This document shows positions 10,782 through 22,739 of a stretch of 64,000 nucleotides of DNA, piece by piece. The stretch is taken from the NCBI GenBank assembly GCA_029834535.1, contig JAQMWT010000084.1, forward strand, positions 10,001 through 74,000, in the 5' to 3' direction. The notes below the pieces were generated by a model that searched no databases, was not told the origin of the DNA, and saw only the letters and a program-made list of their open reading frames with translations. This DNA comes from Chrysophaeum taylorii. Its lineage: Eukaryota > Sar > Pelagophyceae > Pelagomonadales > Pelagomonadaceae. Each line of letters starts with the position of its first letter. Positions within the stretch are counted from its first letter, which is position 1. The position numbers and the translations under genes are program-made.

Positions 10782-12256
10782 CGCGCCCCTCGCTGAGGTC
10801 CGTTTGAATAGGACAACGGTCACAATTTCGGGGCATCAAAACTTTTAACCCTAATAATTCTTAGGCGCAGCAATCCTGAAACCCTGCACGTCAAATTCTA
10901 TTGACAGTTTTATGCGCCGACGACAAGCTCTCCACCACCGCGTGGGTGGCTTCCTGGCCTTCGCGATATATCTGGCATTCTCGAACAGCGACTTCCCGCC
11001 GGAAGTCGTTGTGGCAACTTCCTCCTCGGGCTGCCGTCGCCGGCCTGCGCACCGCTGTCCGGGTGTGGCATTCTTGGCGACAACCAGGGGGTTCTCGACC
11101 CGTACGGCAACGTCATGCTCACGGACAACAACTGCACCCGAGCTCGGTCCTGCGCGCACGACTCGGTGCTTTGCGTGTTGAGTAGCCTCATGCACGATGG
11201 GCACACGGTCGAGCCTTGGGGCTTGTTTTGGAATTGTGTCCCACCCCTCGCCCGGCGTGCTTTCCGTTCCTTCGAGTCCACGTCAAGGGTTGGTTCCTGA
11301 CATTTCTATCGCGGAGCCACCGGGAACGCCTACTCCGGACTGTCTCCGCCGAGGGCAAAACGATCTGCCCGTCGCGGTAACCGACCACTAACGTCGATCT
11401 CGGCACCCCTACCGTGGAGGTCGACCCGGCAGCTTCGCCCGCCTCGCGGAGTTTGGACCCCGATTGCTGGGGTTTGTTGTTGTTGGCAATTAATTTCGCG
11501 GAGGGTAGTGACAACCTACATGGCCTTTTTTCTCCACCGTGTTGTCCGTCAAATTGGGATCAACACTAGGGTGCTCCTTCCCTCGCCGCAGCCACGGCGG
11601 CTCCGTCTACCGGCGTCTCTCCATCACGGTGCACCGTGAACGTCTCCTCCTAGCGGGCCTCCAGTATGTCGAAGGCGGTGCAGCCACCCCATTACGCGCA
11701 GCCATCTTCCAGGGAGCGCCAAGATGCGTCTCCCGGCCGCCCGGTCCCCGCACCGGCGCCCGGACGGTTAGGCTCGCGCTCGGCCGTCCCCTGTAATCGT
11801 CGGATTGCGTCAACGTCCCTCCTTCTACTCACCATGCTCTTTTATTCAGCTCACGCTCCGCCCTTTTGAGTTTACTCCTTAACCACAAAAAAAGAATCAT
11901 TCATGAACACATAAACCCAATCTCCGCCGCAGAGCCTTTGGCGGACGAGGCTGAGCTCACTGAACTTCGCCGGACAAGACCCTCGTTCAATCGAGCAGCC
12001 GGACCGTGAGAGGTGTACATCCAAACCACTCCAACTTGAGAGATCGATTATGATACTCCTTATGAACAGGAGTCATCAATAAGTGTTCAAAGGTGAGCGT
12101 GCGCTGATAAAAGCAGCTGAGATTGGCGGGGGTCCGAGCGGGAAGGAGGAAGAAAAGACGCAAGCCGCATTAGGATAAAGAGGGAGGGTAAGCCAAGCAG
12201 TTGCTTGACAAAACTTGACAAGGTCATAGTGGCGCTTGATTTTTGACTACGTGAAA

Positions 12257-12629
12257 CTAGGGACGCCAATTTCGTTTGGAAAAAAGTTCGGGAGTGCACT
12301 CTTTGGTCCACTCGGTAACACCATCCTTGGATTCGAGCGTCTCGAAATGATTACAGTATTTGTCATCAGGTGATCTCGAGATGATTACAGTATTTGTCAT
12401 CAGGTGAATAAAAATGCGGAGTATCATCCTCGGCAACATACGCCACTAGGTCTTCGAATTCTTGCGAAAAAGGGTGGAATCGGAGGAACCAAAACTGGTC
12501 TGCTGAAAAGACACCGTCGAAGCTCGTCAAGAGAGGCAGGCAACGGCCGAAAGGTGATGACAAACGGTCCGCGCCGTCGGGGCTTGTTTTGTGAGCTTCA
12601 GCAACGACGACTTGCGTATAGAACTTCAA
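12257..12629 (-). CDS. Possible small gene, unrecognised, broken by a tandem duplication
   Basis: The minus strand from 12,629 opens with MKFYTQVVVAEAHKTSPDG and reads through to SPDDKYCNH. A 34-bp tandem duplication then repeats SPDDKYCNH in a second frame, which continues FETLESKDGVTEWTKECTPE to a stop at 12,257. The amino-acid composition looks protein-like. Unit A holds the same region with more damage. I do not recognise the family. It may be a remnant exon. Confidence 0.3.
12342..12409. repeat. 34-bp tandem duplication, unit B
   Basis: The same duplication as at 5,403-5,470, with the two copies differing at only a few positions. Confidence 0.85.
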
Positions 12630-13409
12630 CGTCTCAGAGCATCAGCATGGGTGGTCTTGGGTAGCTGTCGCACCGACGGAGTGAGCAAAGTGTAGTCATT
12701 CGTAGGCTGACGACGGGTCTGGCGAAGCATAAGGCTGCGCGAAGACCGCTTCCAAGGGGGGGGGCGCGCGAGGACAACGAGATACTGGGCGGGGGAGGTC
12801 GCGACCCCCCAGCGCTAAAGTTTCGTGCCGAGGTGGAGGTCTGCGACCCCCCAGCGCTAATATTTCAAGCTGGGGGGTTGGGGTTCCTGGCCGCGCATCT
12901 ACGCCTAAGCGCCTTTCTCTAGCCCTCGCTAGTCGAGGAGGTCTCATACGCGAGGGTAAACCTGCTTGCCAGGCGCCCCGGTCTTCAGAGCAAACGCGAG
13001 GGTAACTTGCCAGGCGCCCCGGTCTTCAGAGCTACTATTCTACGGACCGCCGCAAACTGAGACTCGGCGGCTCTGTCGGGGGAGAGCGCCTCTGAGAGCC
13101 TCGCGCTCTTCTCGGGCACGGGCGTTGAAGGCTCGGAGGATCAGAGGGAGCGCCGCTGAAGAGAGATCACTGTGCCGTAGCGAAACGCGCGACAACGAGC
13201 CGTAATACTTGACGAGGTACTGAATGCGACCTGTTTTCGGCTCGGACCGCCTACTTCCTACAGTTTCAGGGATGCGAAGATCTGCCGCGATGCATGAGGG
13301 GCATGCCCAGGGTCCAAGCGGGAGGAGTTCGCCCTGAGCACTCGACGTGTGCGCCCATGGGGCTTCCTCGTGGTTACCGTCCGCACGCCAAGACCGTCCC
13401 TCCAGCCCC

Positions 13410-16400
13410 AAATGCCCTGCTGATCTGTAGCTTGGCCAGTAGAGACTGTCTGGCGCAGGAATGCCAGTCGTCCCGGGGGGGGGGCAAGCGCCAATAACAA
13501 ACACCAGAGAGGAGGTCGCCGACCCCCTAGGGCTAAATTTTCATGCTGAGGGGGGGGGTTATGTCGTGTCCTCGCGCGACCCCCCCATTGGAAGCGGTCT
13601 TCTCCAAGCCATGGTCTCCTTGATGGTTTTAAGTTCGTCTTCCTGTGCTCCTGCCGGTCCAGCCTGGCTCCCATGCCCGGGAGAGGTCCGAAATTAGTTA
13701 GTTAGTTGTGTGACCGACAACAAGATTATCTGTCTGTCTGTCTCTCTGTCTGTCAATAAGCTCCGCCGGCAATATTACGACCACCAAGTCATAAGCAGCG
13801 TCGGTGCCGTATGCAAGGACAAACGAACGTCGCGGTCGCAAATCAAGAGCACGGGGAGTTCGTTCTAAGAGACCAGAAGCCTCGAAACCAGCCCTGTACC
13901 AAAGTCATGCTCGCGAGTGTGTGCAAGTGCTACTAAGCAACAGCGGGTTGTTACGAATGCGCTGTCGCGGACACTTGCAGCATAGCCCGGAGGTACGAGT
14001 CTTGTTCTTGCTCGCCGTCAAGGACGTTCCACTCAAAGAACGGAACGTGGGCAACGTTCCAGCCAAGCCGCCGCAACAGTCGAGACTTGAAGCGCGTAGC
14101 GCCGTTCTCAACCCTCGTTCTCTTCAGGTAGTGGTATGGCCCGTCGACTTCGACCGCGCGCTTCGTGTCGGGTTGAGCCATGTCGAGCGACAATCCCTCT
14201 TCGGTCACATGCTCGAAGACGTGCGTCCAGCCAATTCGGTCGAGCGCGGTCGCAACGTCGCGCTGGAGTTGGGATGGTGATGGGTCCTGACGTTGATACG
14301 CTTCCTGAAGCATCTGCTGGTGTTTTGACAGCGGGAAGTTCCGGTGGAGGTCGGGCCACTCGAGGTGAAAGTGCAGCGAAGCAAGGTGGAGCTGCGACAG
14401 TTCACGATAATCGAGGGCATCGAGATGAGTGACGGCGATGGAGGCGAGTTCGGCAAAAAACTCAGAGTCTCTTTTCCAGTCGACACAGGCAAACGCCCAA
14501 GCCGTGTTGGCGAGGCCCTGCGGATTGAACTCGCCCAGCCGCGAAGGAGCCACGTTGGCGATCGCCGCGAAGAGCTGAGGTGCCTCGATCCCCGCCGTCG
14601 CAAAGGCCCACGCCGTGTTGGCGAGGCCCTGCGGATTAAACTCGCCCAGCCGCGAAGGAGCCGCGTCGGCGATCGCCGTGAAGAGCTTACGCGCCTCGAT
14701 CTTCGCCGTCGCGAATGCCCAAGCCGTGTTGGAGAGCTCCTGCGAATTGAACTCGCCCAGTCGCGAAGGAGCCGCGTCGGCGATAGCCGCGAAGAGCTGA
14801 GGTGCCTCGATGCCCGCCGTCGCGAAGGCCCACGCCGTATTGGCGAGGTTCTGCGAGTTGAACTCGCCCAGCCGCGAAGGAGCCACGTTGGCGATCGCCG
14901 CGAAGAGCTGAGGTGCCTCGATGCCAGCCGTCGCGAAGGCCCACGCCGTGTTGGCGAGGTCCTGCGGATTGAACTCGCCCAGCCGCGAAGGAGCCGCGTC
15001 GGCGATCGCCGCGAAGAGCTGAGGTGCCTCGATCTTCGCCGTCGCGAAGGCCCAAGCCGTGTTGGAGAGCTCCTGCGAATTGAACTCGCCCAGCCGCGAA
15101 GCAGCCTCGTCGGCGATCGCCACGAAGAGCTGAGGTGCCTCGATGCCCGCCGTCGCGAAGGCCCACGCCGTGTTGGAGAGCTGCTGCGCTTTGAACTCGC
15201 TCAGCCGCGAAGGAGCCGTGCCCGCGATCGCCGCGAAGAGATGAGCTGCCTCGATGCCCGCTGTCGCGAAGGCCCACGCCGTGTTGGCGAGGCCCTGAGG
15301 ACTGAACTCGCCCAGCCGTGAAGGAGCCGCGCCGGCGATCGCCGCGAAGAGCTGAGGTGCTTCGATGCCCGACGTCGCGAAGGCCCACGCCGTATTGGCG
15401 AGGCCCTGCGGATTGAACTCGCCCAGCCACGAGAGGAACGCGTCAGCGATTGCCGCGAAGAGCTGCGGTGCCTCGATGCCCGCATTCGCAAAGGCCCACG
15501 CCGTATTGGCCAGGTTCTGCGGATTGAACTCGCCCAGCCGCGAAGGAGCCGCGTCGGCGATCGCCGCGAAGAGCTGAGGTGCCTCGATGCCCGCCGTCGC
15601 GAAGGCCCACGCCGTGTTGGCGAGGCCCTGCGGATTGAACTCGCCCAGCCGCGAAGAAGCCGCGTCGGCGATCGCCGCGAAGAGCTGAGGTGCCTCGATG
15701 CCCGCCGTCGCGAAGGCCCACGCCGTGTTGGCGAGCTCCTGCGATTGAACTGCCCAGCCGCCAAGGAGCCGCGCCGGCGATCTCCGCGAAGAGCTGAGGC
15801 GCCTCGACGCGCGCCGTCGCGAAGGCCCACGCCGTGTTGGCGAGCTCCTGCGGATTGAACTCGCCCAGCCGCGAAGGAGCCGCGTCGGCGATCGCCGCGA
15901 AGAGCTGAGGTGCCTCGATGCCCGCCGTCGCGAAGGCCCACGCCGTGTTGGCGAGGCCCTGCGGATTGAACTCGCCCAGCCGTGATGAAGTCACGTTGGC
16001 GATCGCCGCGAAGAGCTGAGGTACATCGATGCCCGCCGTCGCGAAGGCCCACGCCGTGTTGGCGAGCTCCTGCGGATTGAAGTCGCCCAGCCGCGAAGAA
16101 GCCGCGCCGGCGATCGCCGCGAAGAGCTCAGGTGCCTCGATGCGCGCCGTCGCGAAAGCCCACGCCGTGTTGGCGAGCTCCTGCGGATTGAACTCGCCCA
16201 GCCGTGATGAAGTCACGTTGGCGATCGCCGCGAAGAGCTGAGGTACATCGATGCCCGCAGTCGCGAAGGCCCACGCCGTATTGGCCAGGTTCTGCGGATT
16301 GAACTCGCCCAGCCGCGAAGGAGCCGCGTCGGCGATCGCCGCGAAGAGCTGAGGTTCCTCGATGCGCGCCGTCGCGAAGGCCCACGCCGTATTGGCGAGG

Positions 16401-17930
16401 TCCTGCGGATTGAACTCGCCCAGCCGCGAAGGAGCCGCGTCGGCGATCGCTGCAAAGAGCTGCGGTGCCTCGATGCCCGCCGTCGCGAAGGCCCACGCCG
16501 TATTGGCCAGGTTCTGCGGATTGAACTCGTAAACACGGCGCCGACAAGCGTCTGCGAGGGCCATCACACGGCGATCGCGACGCACGTCGCGGTTTTGGCC
16601 TCCAAACTTGGCAACACGGTGCGCGGCAGTCGACAAGTTCCGAGCGCTAAATTTTTCGCCTTGAGCCGCGAAGAGTGAAAGTATCGTCTCGGGAGTCGCA
16701 CTGCGGTCCGTCATCTGCTTTCCCCACTGTATTTGCTGCCATCGCGGTGCCTCGGTACTACTGGTGGTTCGCACGTGGCTCGCGTCGGCGCCGCGACGGT
16801 CGTAGTGGTGGGCGTCGCCGCGGCGCTGCATCTCACCCCCATGTCGCCTCGGTGACTCCGAACAGCGTACATCTCGACCGTCGCGCCGCCAGTTGTTGTT
16901 GTTCTGAGGGTCAGGCAATCGTCGCCTTGGCGACCGAGAACGGTGCAAGTCTCGACCGTCGCGCCGCCAGTTGTTGTTGTTCTGAGGGTCAGGCTGTCGT
17001 CGCCTTGGCGACCGAGAACGGTGCAAGTCTCGACCGTCGAGCCGCCAGTTGTTCTTCGCGTGGTCATGGATTCGTCGAATCGGCGAACGGCCCCGGTGTC
17101 GATCGGCGCGCGGCAGGACGTCATTCCCTCGATCAGCATCATGATCGGCGTGCCGCCGGACGTCTTGCCCTCGATCACCATTGTTGAGCCACGTTTCTTC
17201 GCGCTCGTAGGTTGAAGGCGAGCGCCGCCAAGATGGCGAGTCCCCTCCTCGAGGACGGATATCATCGATGCTCCACGGGCGCCAGTCGGCCACCTGTCGA
17301 CGGCGCGGCCTTCGCTCGTCGACGGGCCACCCCCGATCCTCGTCGTTGCGCCTTCGTTTATTACGGTGCGCTTCCATCGCGACCCCCCACTGAGGTCCGT
17401 TTGAATAAGACAACGGTCACAGTTTCGGGGCATCAAAACTTTTAACCCTAATAATCCTTAGGCGCAGCAATCCTGAAACCCTGCACGTCAAATTCTATTG
17501 ACAGTTTTATACCCCGACGACAAGCTCTCCACCACCGCGTGGGTGGCTTCCTGGCCTTCGCGATATATCTGGCATTCTCGAACAGCGACTTCCCGCCGGA
17601 TGTCGTTGTGGCAACTTCCATCCTCGGGTTGCCGTCGCCGGCCTGCGCACCGCTGTCATGTGGCATTCTTGGCGACAACCAGGGGGTTCTCGACGACCCG
17701 TACGGCAACGTCTTGCTCACGGACAAGAACTGCACCCGAGCTCGGTCCTGCGCGCACGACTCGGTGCTTTCTTTCTTTACGTGTTGAGTGGCCGCATGCA
17801 CGATGGGCACACGGTCGAGAGCCTTGGGGCTTGTTTTGGAATTGTGTCCCACCACCCCTCGACAACCAGGTGATGATTTCTGTTCCTTCGAGTCCACGTC
17901 AAGGATATCCACTTCGCGGTGGAACATGAC
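13410..17930. repeat. Segmental duplication, unit C (partial)
   Basis: Starts with the same string as units A and B. Similarity stays high through the OPR gene and the first 450 bp upstream of it, then fades near 17,930. Spacer at 17,450-17,930 is clearly more diverged than the A/B pair, with small indels and an altered tail. Beyond it lies MULE sequence, so the array ends here. Confidence 0.85.
13951..17377 (-). pseudogene. OPR-RAP gene, copy 3, frameshifted
   Basis: Same start (ATG 17,377) and RS-rich N-terminus with three units. Seven OPR repeats read in frame. Near 15,750 two single-base losses (cggatt to cgatt, actcgccc to actgccc) move translation into a shadow frame that ends at 15,443. 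The correct frame then stays open from about 15,750 to 13,951, with about 11 more full repeats and an intact RAP domain. As it stands the product would be about 640 residues without RAP. A sequencing error is possible but would need two nearby deletions. Otherwise this is a young pseudogene, or a truncated OPR-only protein. Confidence 0.75.
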
Positions 17931-18197
17931 CGAGTCGCGGAATCATCGGCAACGCCATTACTGACCGTCGAGAACATCCCGCCGAAACTGTCAGGGATTC
18001 GTCATAGCGGACTTCCGGTAACCTCACCACGTCACCGTGATCTCGCTAGCACCATTTGATTCCTCGTCTAATTCCGATTCCTGCGCAGCATACGCCCGCC
18101 GACGCCTTCTCGTGCAGTAAGTCTTTGACCAACGTTTACTCTTCGTGAATACGTTATTCACAGTGAACCACGGCAGCGAGAACATCGCAAAGACCGC

Positions 18198-20061
18198 ATG
18201 GGGACGCCGCTATCTTTCGTCGCTTTGTTGAGGCGCCTACGAAGGCGGCCAGCGACGCTTTTCATGCGGCACTTTCTCGGCCAAGGTCATCTCCTCGTGG
18301 CATTGAGTTTTCTGGCACTACAGGTTGCCAGTCGGCGCGAATATGCGCGAAAGCATCTGAACGATCAGGAAGCAGACACCGTCACAGTGTTAGACGGGCC
18401 CAGGGCACTCTTTGGCACGAGTACGAACAACCCGGCGGAGGCTTTCAACAAGAAGCACATCAACGCGAGGTTATGCAACGGACCCAAGTCCCTCCAGACC
18501 TTGTTCGCTGAGCAGGCAACGACCTACGCGGATACGAGCGCAGCGGCCATCCGGTGCGCAAAAACCTAGAGGCTCACCGAGTCTTCCTCGTGTTCGGATG
18601 CAAATTGTTGCGTCATTGCTTCGTCTTGTCTTCGATCAAAATAGCGTGTTTTCGGCCAATAATCTCAAGGGTCTCAACCATCTCAAATACGTACGGGCCT
18701 ACGGGCCTTTGTCTTTTCAGATCAAACTCCCGTTGTTATGTTCACACTTGTCGGGTTGTTCTATGTGTAAAGTAAGCGTAAGGCGTGGCTTACACCAAAT
18801 GATGCGCAAGTAAAACAAAAAGCAACCATACGGCGGCGGCGCTATCGGCAATAAGGGGTTTTTCTTGGTGTATGTCAAAGGTGACAACAATCGGAAACTT
18901 ACGTCCATCGTTGTTATCGGGCAGAAGGGATACGTGAATTTTGAAGATTCGGAGCAACTCGACGTACTTTCCTGTACTTGTGGCAACTACGCGCTCTCTC
19001 GCCTGCCGTGCGTTTGCATGGTTGGAGCTCAGATAGCTCGCGGTGAGCGTGCTGAGGATCTCTATCCACTTTGGACCACGACGCAGCGTTGGGAAAATCA
19101 ATATCGGGTCGGGGGGGTGTTTCCGATTCTCAACGCAACGGAAATTGAATCGGCGCAAGGAGAAATTGAAGCCGAATGCAAAGAAGCTGGTGAGGAGTTT
19201 GAGCCTTGGCTGCCATCCGCGATCGGGCCCCGACGGACAGGCAGGCCAAAGAACGACCAACGCCAAGAATCCTCGCTGCGGAAGAATACGGGGTCGGGGT
19301 CAAAGAAGGACCGGAAGCGAGCACGAAAAGAAATGGCCAAGACGTTCGCCGGGTTGGACCCAGAAGGAACTGCAGCCCGGGTCGCCAGTAAAAAGCGGAG
19401 GAAAGGAGGCCGCAAAGCAACCGAGCCTCCCGAGCCTACCGAGCCTCCCGCGTCTACCGAGCCTACCGAGCCTCCCGAGCCTCCCGCGTACACCGAGCCT
19501 ACCGAGCCTCCCGCGTATACCGAGCCTCCCGCGTATACCGAGCCTCCCGCGTCGACCGAGCCTCCCGCGTCAACCGAGCCTCCCGCGTATACCGAGCCTC
19601 CCGCGTCTACCGAGCCTCCCGCGTCGACCGAGTCCCCAAACAAGCAGCAGAAAGAGTCGTCTACAAGCTCGTTTCCTCCCTGGTGGCCAACAGACAAAGA
19701 AGCGTGGGACCGTGCGCGCGCCGAGCTCACCACCACCCTCAATATGCTTACGGCGCGCGGAAGGAGTGTCAAATCAGTCCGGGTGATGGCTTCGGATGTG
19801 CCATATCCCGCTGCGCAGCCTAAACACTACGTTCCTGGAACAGTCACCTACGCCAGAAACAAGTTCGCCGTCACGTACGACAACGGGGACGATACGGAGC
19901 GGTATGATGCGAACGACGAAGACAAGGGAATCCTTGCCGAGCTGAGTATGGGGTACTTCTTACCTTTCGAGAACGATTCGGTGCGATATTTGAAGCCGAG
20001 TTCAATGATGTGTGTTTTTATGGGAGTGTCCAAGAATGTTTGTAGCAGCGAGCTCGTGTGA
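18198..20061 (+). mobile_element. MULE (Mutator-like) transposase, C-terminal part, with Pro/Thr/Glu repeats and a Tudor-like tail
   Basis: The first ORF (18,198-18,569) has FGTSTNNPAEAFNKKH, the usual TNN-ES-N segment after the MULE catalytic core. The second open frame (18,865-20,061) has a SWIM-type zinc finger, CTCGNYALSRLPCVCM (CxC-x9-CxC, with Cys in place of the usual last His), then GRPKNDQRQE, common in MuDR-type proteins. A basic patch and about 70 residues of TEPPASTEPPAYTEPP-type repeats follow. The tail has PGTVTYARNKFAVTYDNGD, which resembles a Tudor/Agenet strand pattern. The two frames are separated by about 300 bp, and a TTTGTCTTTTCAG acceptor at 18,720 allows one or more introns. 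The catalytic DDE half is missing upstream, where unit C spacer ends. Inactive as it stands. Confidence 0.7.
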
Positions 20062-20208
20062 CCCCACGGTCCTATCGGGCATGTACACCCAACGCACTCG
20101 ACACGGAAACAACAGGCTTCGTGCAGGAATCCAATCAATCAGGACGGCCGGCCTACGCGTGCTCCACCGGCCGGAAAGCCTCGCTCCTAGAAAAGGACCC
20201 AGTGCGCC

Positions 20209-20721
20209 ATGTTCTCCGCTCGTTCAACAAGGCTCACAGGTGACTTGTTTATTTCCAAGCTCCCGCGTCGACTTCAAATCCATGGTTCATTAACGCCCGG
20301 GGGGCACTTCGACATAGCCGTGTGGTTGCCTCGACAAGACCGCCAACGACAACCTCCACAACACTATCAAGAGGCACCCTCCTTAGAACCTCTGATGCGC
20401 GCTCTCGACCCTGAATCGATTCGCAAAGACGCTCTCCCTCTCGGATTTTGGGATCCAGAATGGGGTGATCCGTGTCACGCTGACCATTTACCTTTGTCTT
20501 TTGGCGTCTGCCTCTTGCCGAAGAATGGCGGACGACCACGGCAACAGCACCATGGTGAGTCGCGGTATGGGATGCTCCTACGATGGAAGGTGCGAGAATG
20601 GGCCCAGCTTAACCGCGTCAAGCCGTGGGGAAAATCTGCTCTCGAGGCCGCGCGTCGCAGCCCTCAATATGCGAAGCTCCTTGCGTATCGCCGCGCTGCC
20701 TTAGGATGGACCTCCTTCTAA
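20209..20721 (+). CDS. Hypothetical protein, 170 residues
   Basis: An open frame just downstream of the MULE fragment. The second half (DPESIRKDALPLGFWDPEWG to YRRAALGWTSF) looks protein-like, with balanced charge and several Trp. No domain is recognised. It could be a second gene of the MULE or a host remnant. The true start is unclear. Confidence 0.3.
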   Translation: MFSARSTRLTGDLFISKLPRRLQIHGSLTPGGHFDIAVWLPRQDRQRQPPQHYQEAPSLEPLMRALDPESIRKDALPLGFWDPEWGDPCHADHLPLSFGVCLLPKNGGRPRQQHHGESRYGMLLRWKVREWAQLNRVKPWGKSALEAARRSPQYAKLLAYRRAALGWTSF

Positions 20722-20872
20722 GGCGGGCGGTCATGGGGGGGGTGTCCATGCCGCGCGTGTAACGCGACGGTAGATTGATTCTGCGTAGCTGCAGCACCTA
20801 GCTCTCGTTTTTAAAGCATTATTTTCGCAAAACCAAAAGCGCCGCTCACGCGCCCCCTTAAAAAAAAAGCCT

Positions 20873-20996
20873 CCTTCTTAAGTTTGATTTTAAAAAGCCG
20901 AAGTTTGGTCAATTATTACTGTGGAAGTTTGAGGACTAGTGATCAAACTCTTGTTGACCAAACTTCTTACAAGGAAATTAATCAAACTTAAGAAGG
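20873..20996. repeat. Concentric inverted repeat (foldback) in an AAACTT-rich stretch
   Basis: Three nested perfect inverted repeats share nearly one centre: 17 bp CCTTCTTAAGTTTGATT (20,873-20,889) with AATCAAACTTAAGAAGG (20,980-20,996); 13 bp GAAGTTTGGTCAA (20,900-20,912) with TTGACCAAACTTC (20,954-20,966); 7 bp AGTTTGA (20,926-20,932) with TCAAACT (20,943-20,949). The heptamer-like core TCAAACTT or CCAAACTT continues outside the foldback to about 21,142, giving about ten copies in 260 bp. It fits a MITE-like foldback element or a clustered binding site. No coding role is seen. Confidence 0.8.
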
Positions 20997-21912
20997 GTTG
21001 ATTGATCAAACTTAATGCAACTTCGGAGGAGTGGCCAAACTTAACTGACCTAACTTCTATGGAAAGTGACCACCAAACTTGTGAGTTTTTCCTTAATCAT
21101 ATATCAAAATCGAGCAAACATGAAAGAAATTCACCAAACTTGACCGATCCCATTTTATTATTATTAGCCGGCCGACGTGCTAATTCGCTGGCGGCGGTCG
21201 GGCTCGAGAACCCCCCCCCCCCGTTTTCTCAATTCCGTAGTCCTCAATTTCGAGTTGATGCGAAATGTCTTCACACTCCCATACCGTGTTCTCTCACTTT
21301 TACCGTTCACGCCTAAGTCTGAATCTGAACCTGAACCCCTACCACAAAAAAAGACCGACGGGCATTCGATGGTCGTCCGGCGTGAGAGGTTTGGCATATT
21401 AATTTTTTCGGATGTTGTTGCTTTCGGCACTGTAAAGTAAAGGTAAAGGTATCTCTTTTGTTTTCTTCTCGAGGTGAATGAATGAATGAATCACCTCGGA
21501 TTTGAACTCGCACTTCACTTCTTCTGTTCAAAAAAAGGGTCACGACCTTGTCCAGCTCCGAGATCGTCGCTCAGGAGGGTGTTGCCCTCGGCAGCCGAGA
21601 TGCACCACTGTATGACTCGCGCGGAAAAGAAAATTGAAATTTCTGGAAATGGAAAAACTTCCAGAAACTTCCGAGAAGCTGGAGAAAAAAAAAGTGCGTT
21701 AAATAATATTCAGTATGTAGTGCGCGCGCAAGGCCTCCACCTTCGCCCGCTCTTTGAGGTCCCCCCCGCGCTGTCGTGTCGTGTCGTGTCGTGTCGTTCG
21801 TTCACGAGGGCGCCGAGTGAACAGTGGCCCAAACTTTCAGTGGCAACAAAGGGTTCTTGAAAGTGTTGGCGTTCTTTAGAGAAGAAGAAGGGGCGGTGCT
21901 GGACGCCCCTTT

Positions 21913-22383
21913 ATGCGAACGACCCCGTCGAACTCGACGGTCGCGGCGAACGTCGAGACAAAGCTGAGATGTTTGATCGAGGCGGACCATTTCAACGCGC
22001 ACGAACATCGGGGAAGGAATATCTGCCGGGTGAGAGCCACGAACGATCAAGACAAGGACGACGAAGATCTTGATTTGGAAGACGACGATGACGGGAGAGA
22101 CGAAGACCAAGATGGTACTACGGTTTACTTCGATGAGTTTGAAGTTACGAGACGGCTCTCCGCGAGGACGAATATAGATCCCGCTCTACCTTCTACTTTG
22201 CTGCTCTTACGACCTTCGAGAGCCGTCGGGAGGGTGGTCAAGTTCAAGCCGCGGGCCGCCCGGGTCTACAACTGCGACGTTCGGTGGGACAAACAACAAC
22301 GCGCCTTTTCAGTCAGTCGGTCGGGGGCTCGAACTCGAAGAAAAAAACGATGTGGACGACAGTCCAACTCCGACTGTTATTAA
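21913..22383 (+). CDS. Hypothetical acidic protein, 156 residues
   Basis: Open frame from ATG 21,913. The middle is an acidic run (NDQDKDDEDLDLEDDDDG) followed by a more ordinary segment (AVGRVVKFKPRAARVYNCDV) and a basic tail. No known domain. The neighbourhood (20.7-22.8 kb) otherwise shows only short ORFs. Could be an exon of a larger spliced gene. Confidence 0.3.
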   Translation: MRTTPSNSTVAANVETKLRCLIEADHFNAHEHRGRNICRVRATNDQDKDDEDLDLEDDDDGRDEDQDGTTVYFDEFEVTRRLSARTNIDPALPSTLLLLRPSRAVGRVVKFKPRAARVYNCDVRWDKQQRAFSVSRSGARTRRKKRCGRQSNSDCY

Positions 22384-22739
22384 GGCTAAGGTTGCTGGTG
22401 CTATCTGAAGAAGACAGACACTCCCCTCTGCCTCTGCTCCCTCTTCCCGCCGGCCGCTTATCCTAGAGTAGGTGCCGACGTCGACGAGACTCCTCGCCAA
22501 AGCCACCGCGTCGACGACTGAAAAATCGCTGCTAGCGTTGCAATCAAAGTTAAACGCAACACTCAAACAAACCACCGAGCGCCCCGCGTGGTCACATCCC
22601 CCCCCCTCCCTCTTATCCTAAAAACCACTGAACGCCTTGCGCGCTCACACCTCGCCGCGCTGGTGGCGGTCGCAGACACCTCGTTGGACACCACCACCAC
22701 CCACGCGTCTCTCTCTATTGACCGTTCGTTCTACTATAG

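Larger units (their letters stand above)
6441..13409. repeat. Segmental duplication, unit B
   Basis: The only complete unit in the window, 6,969 bp. It carries the longest OPR-RAP gene (6,978-10,781) and the full spacer to 13,409. Long stretches match unit A with only occasional substitutions. Confidence 0.92.
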
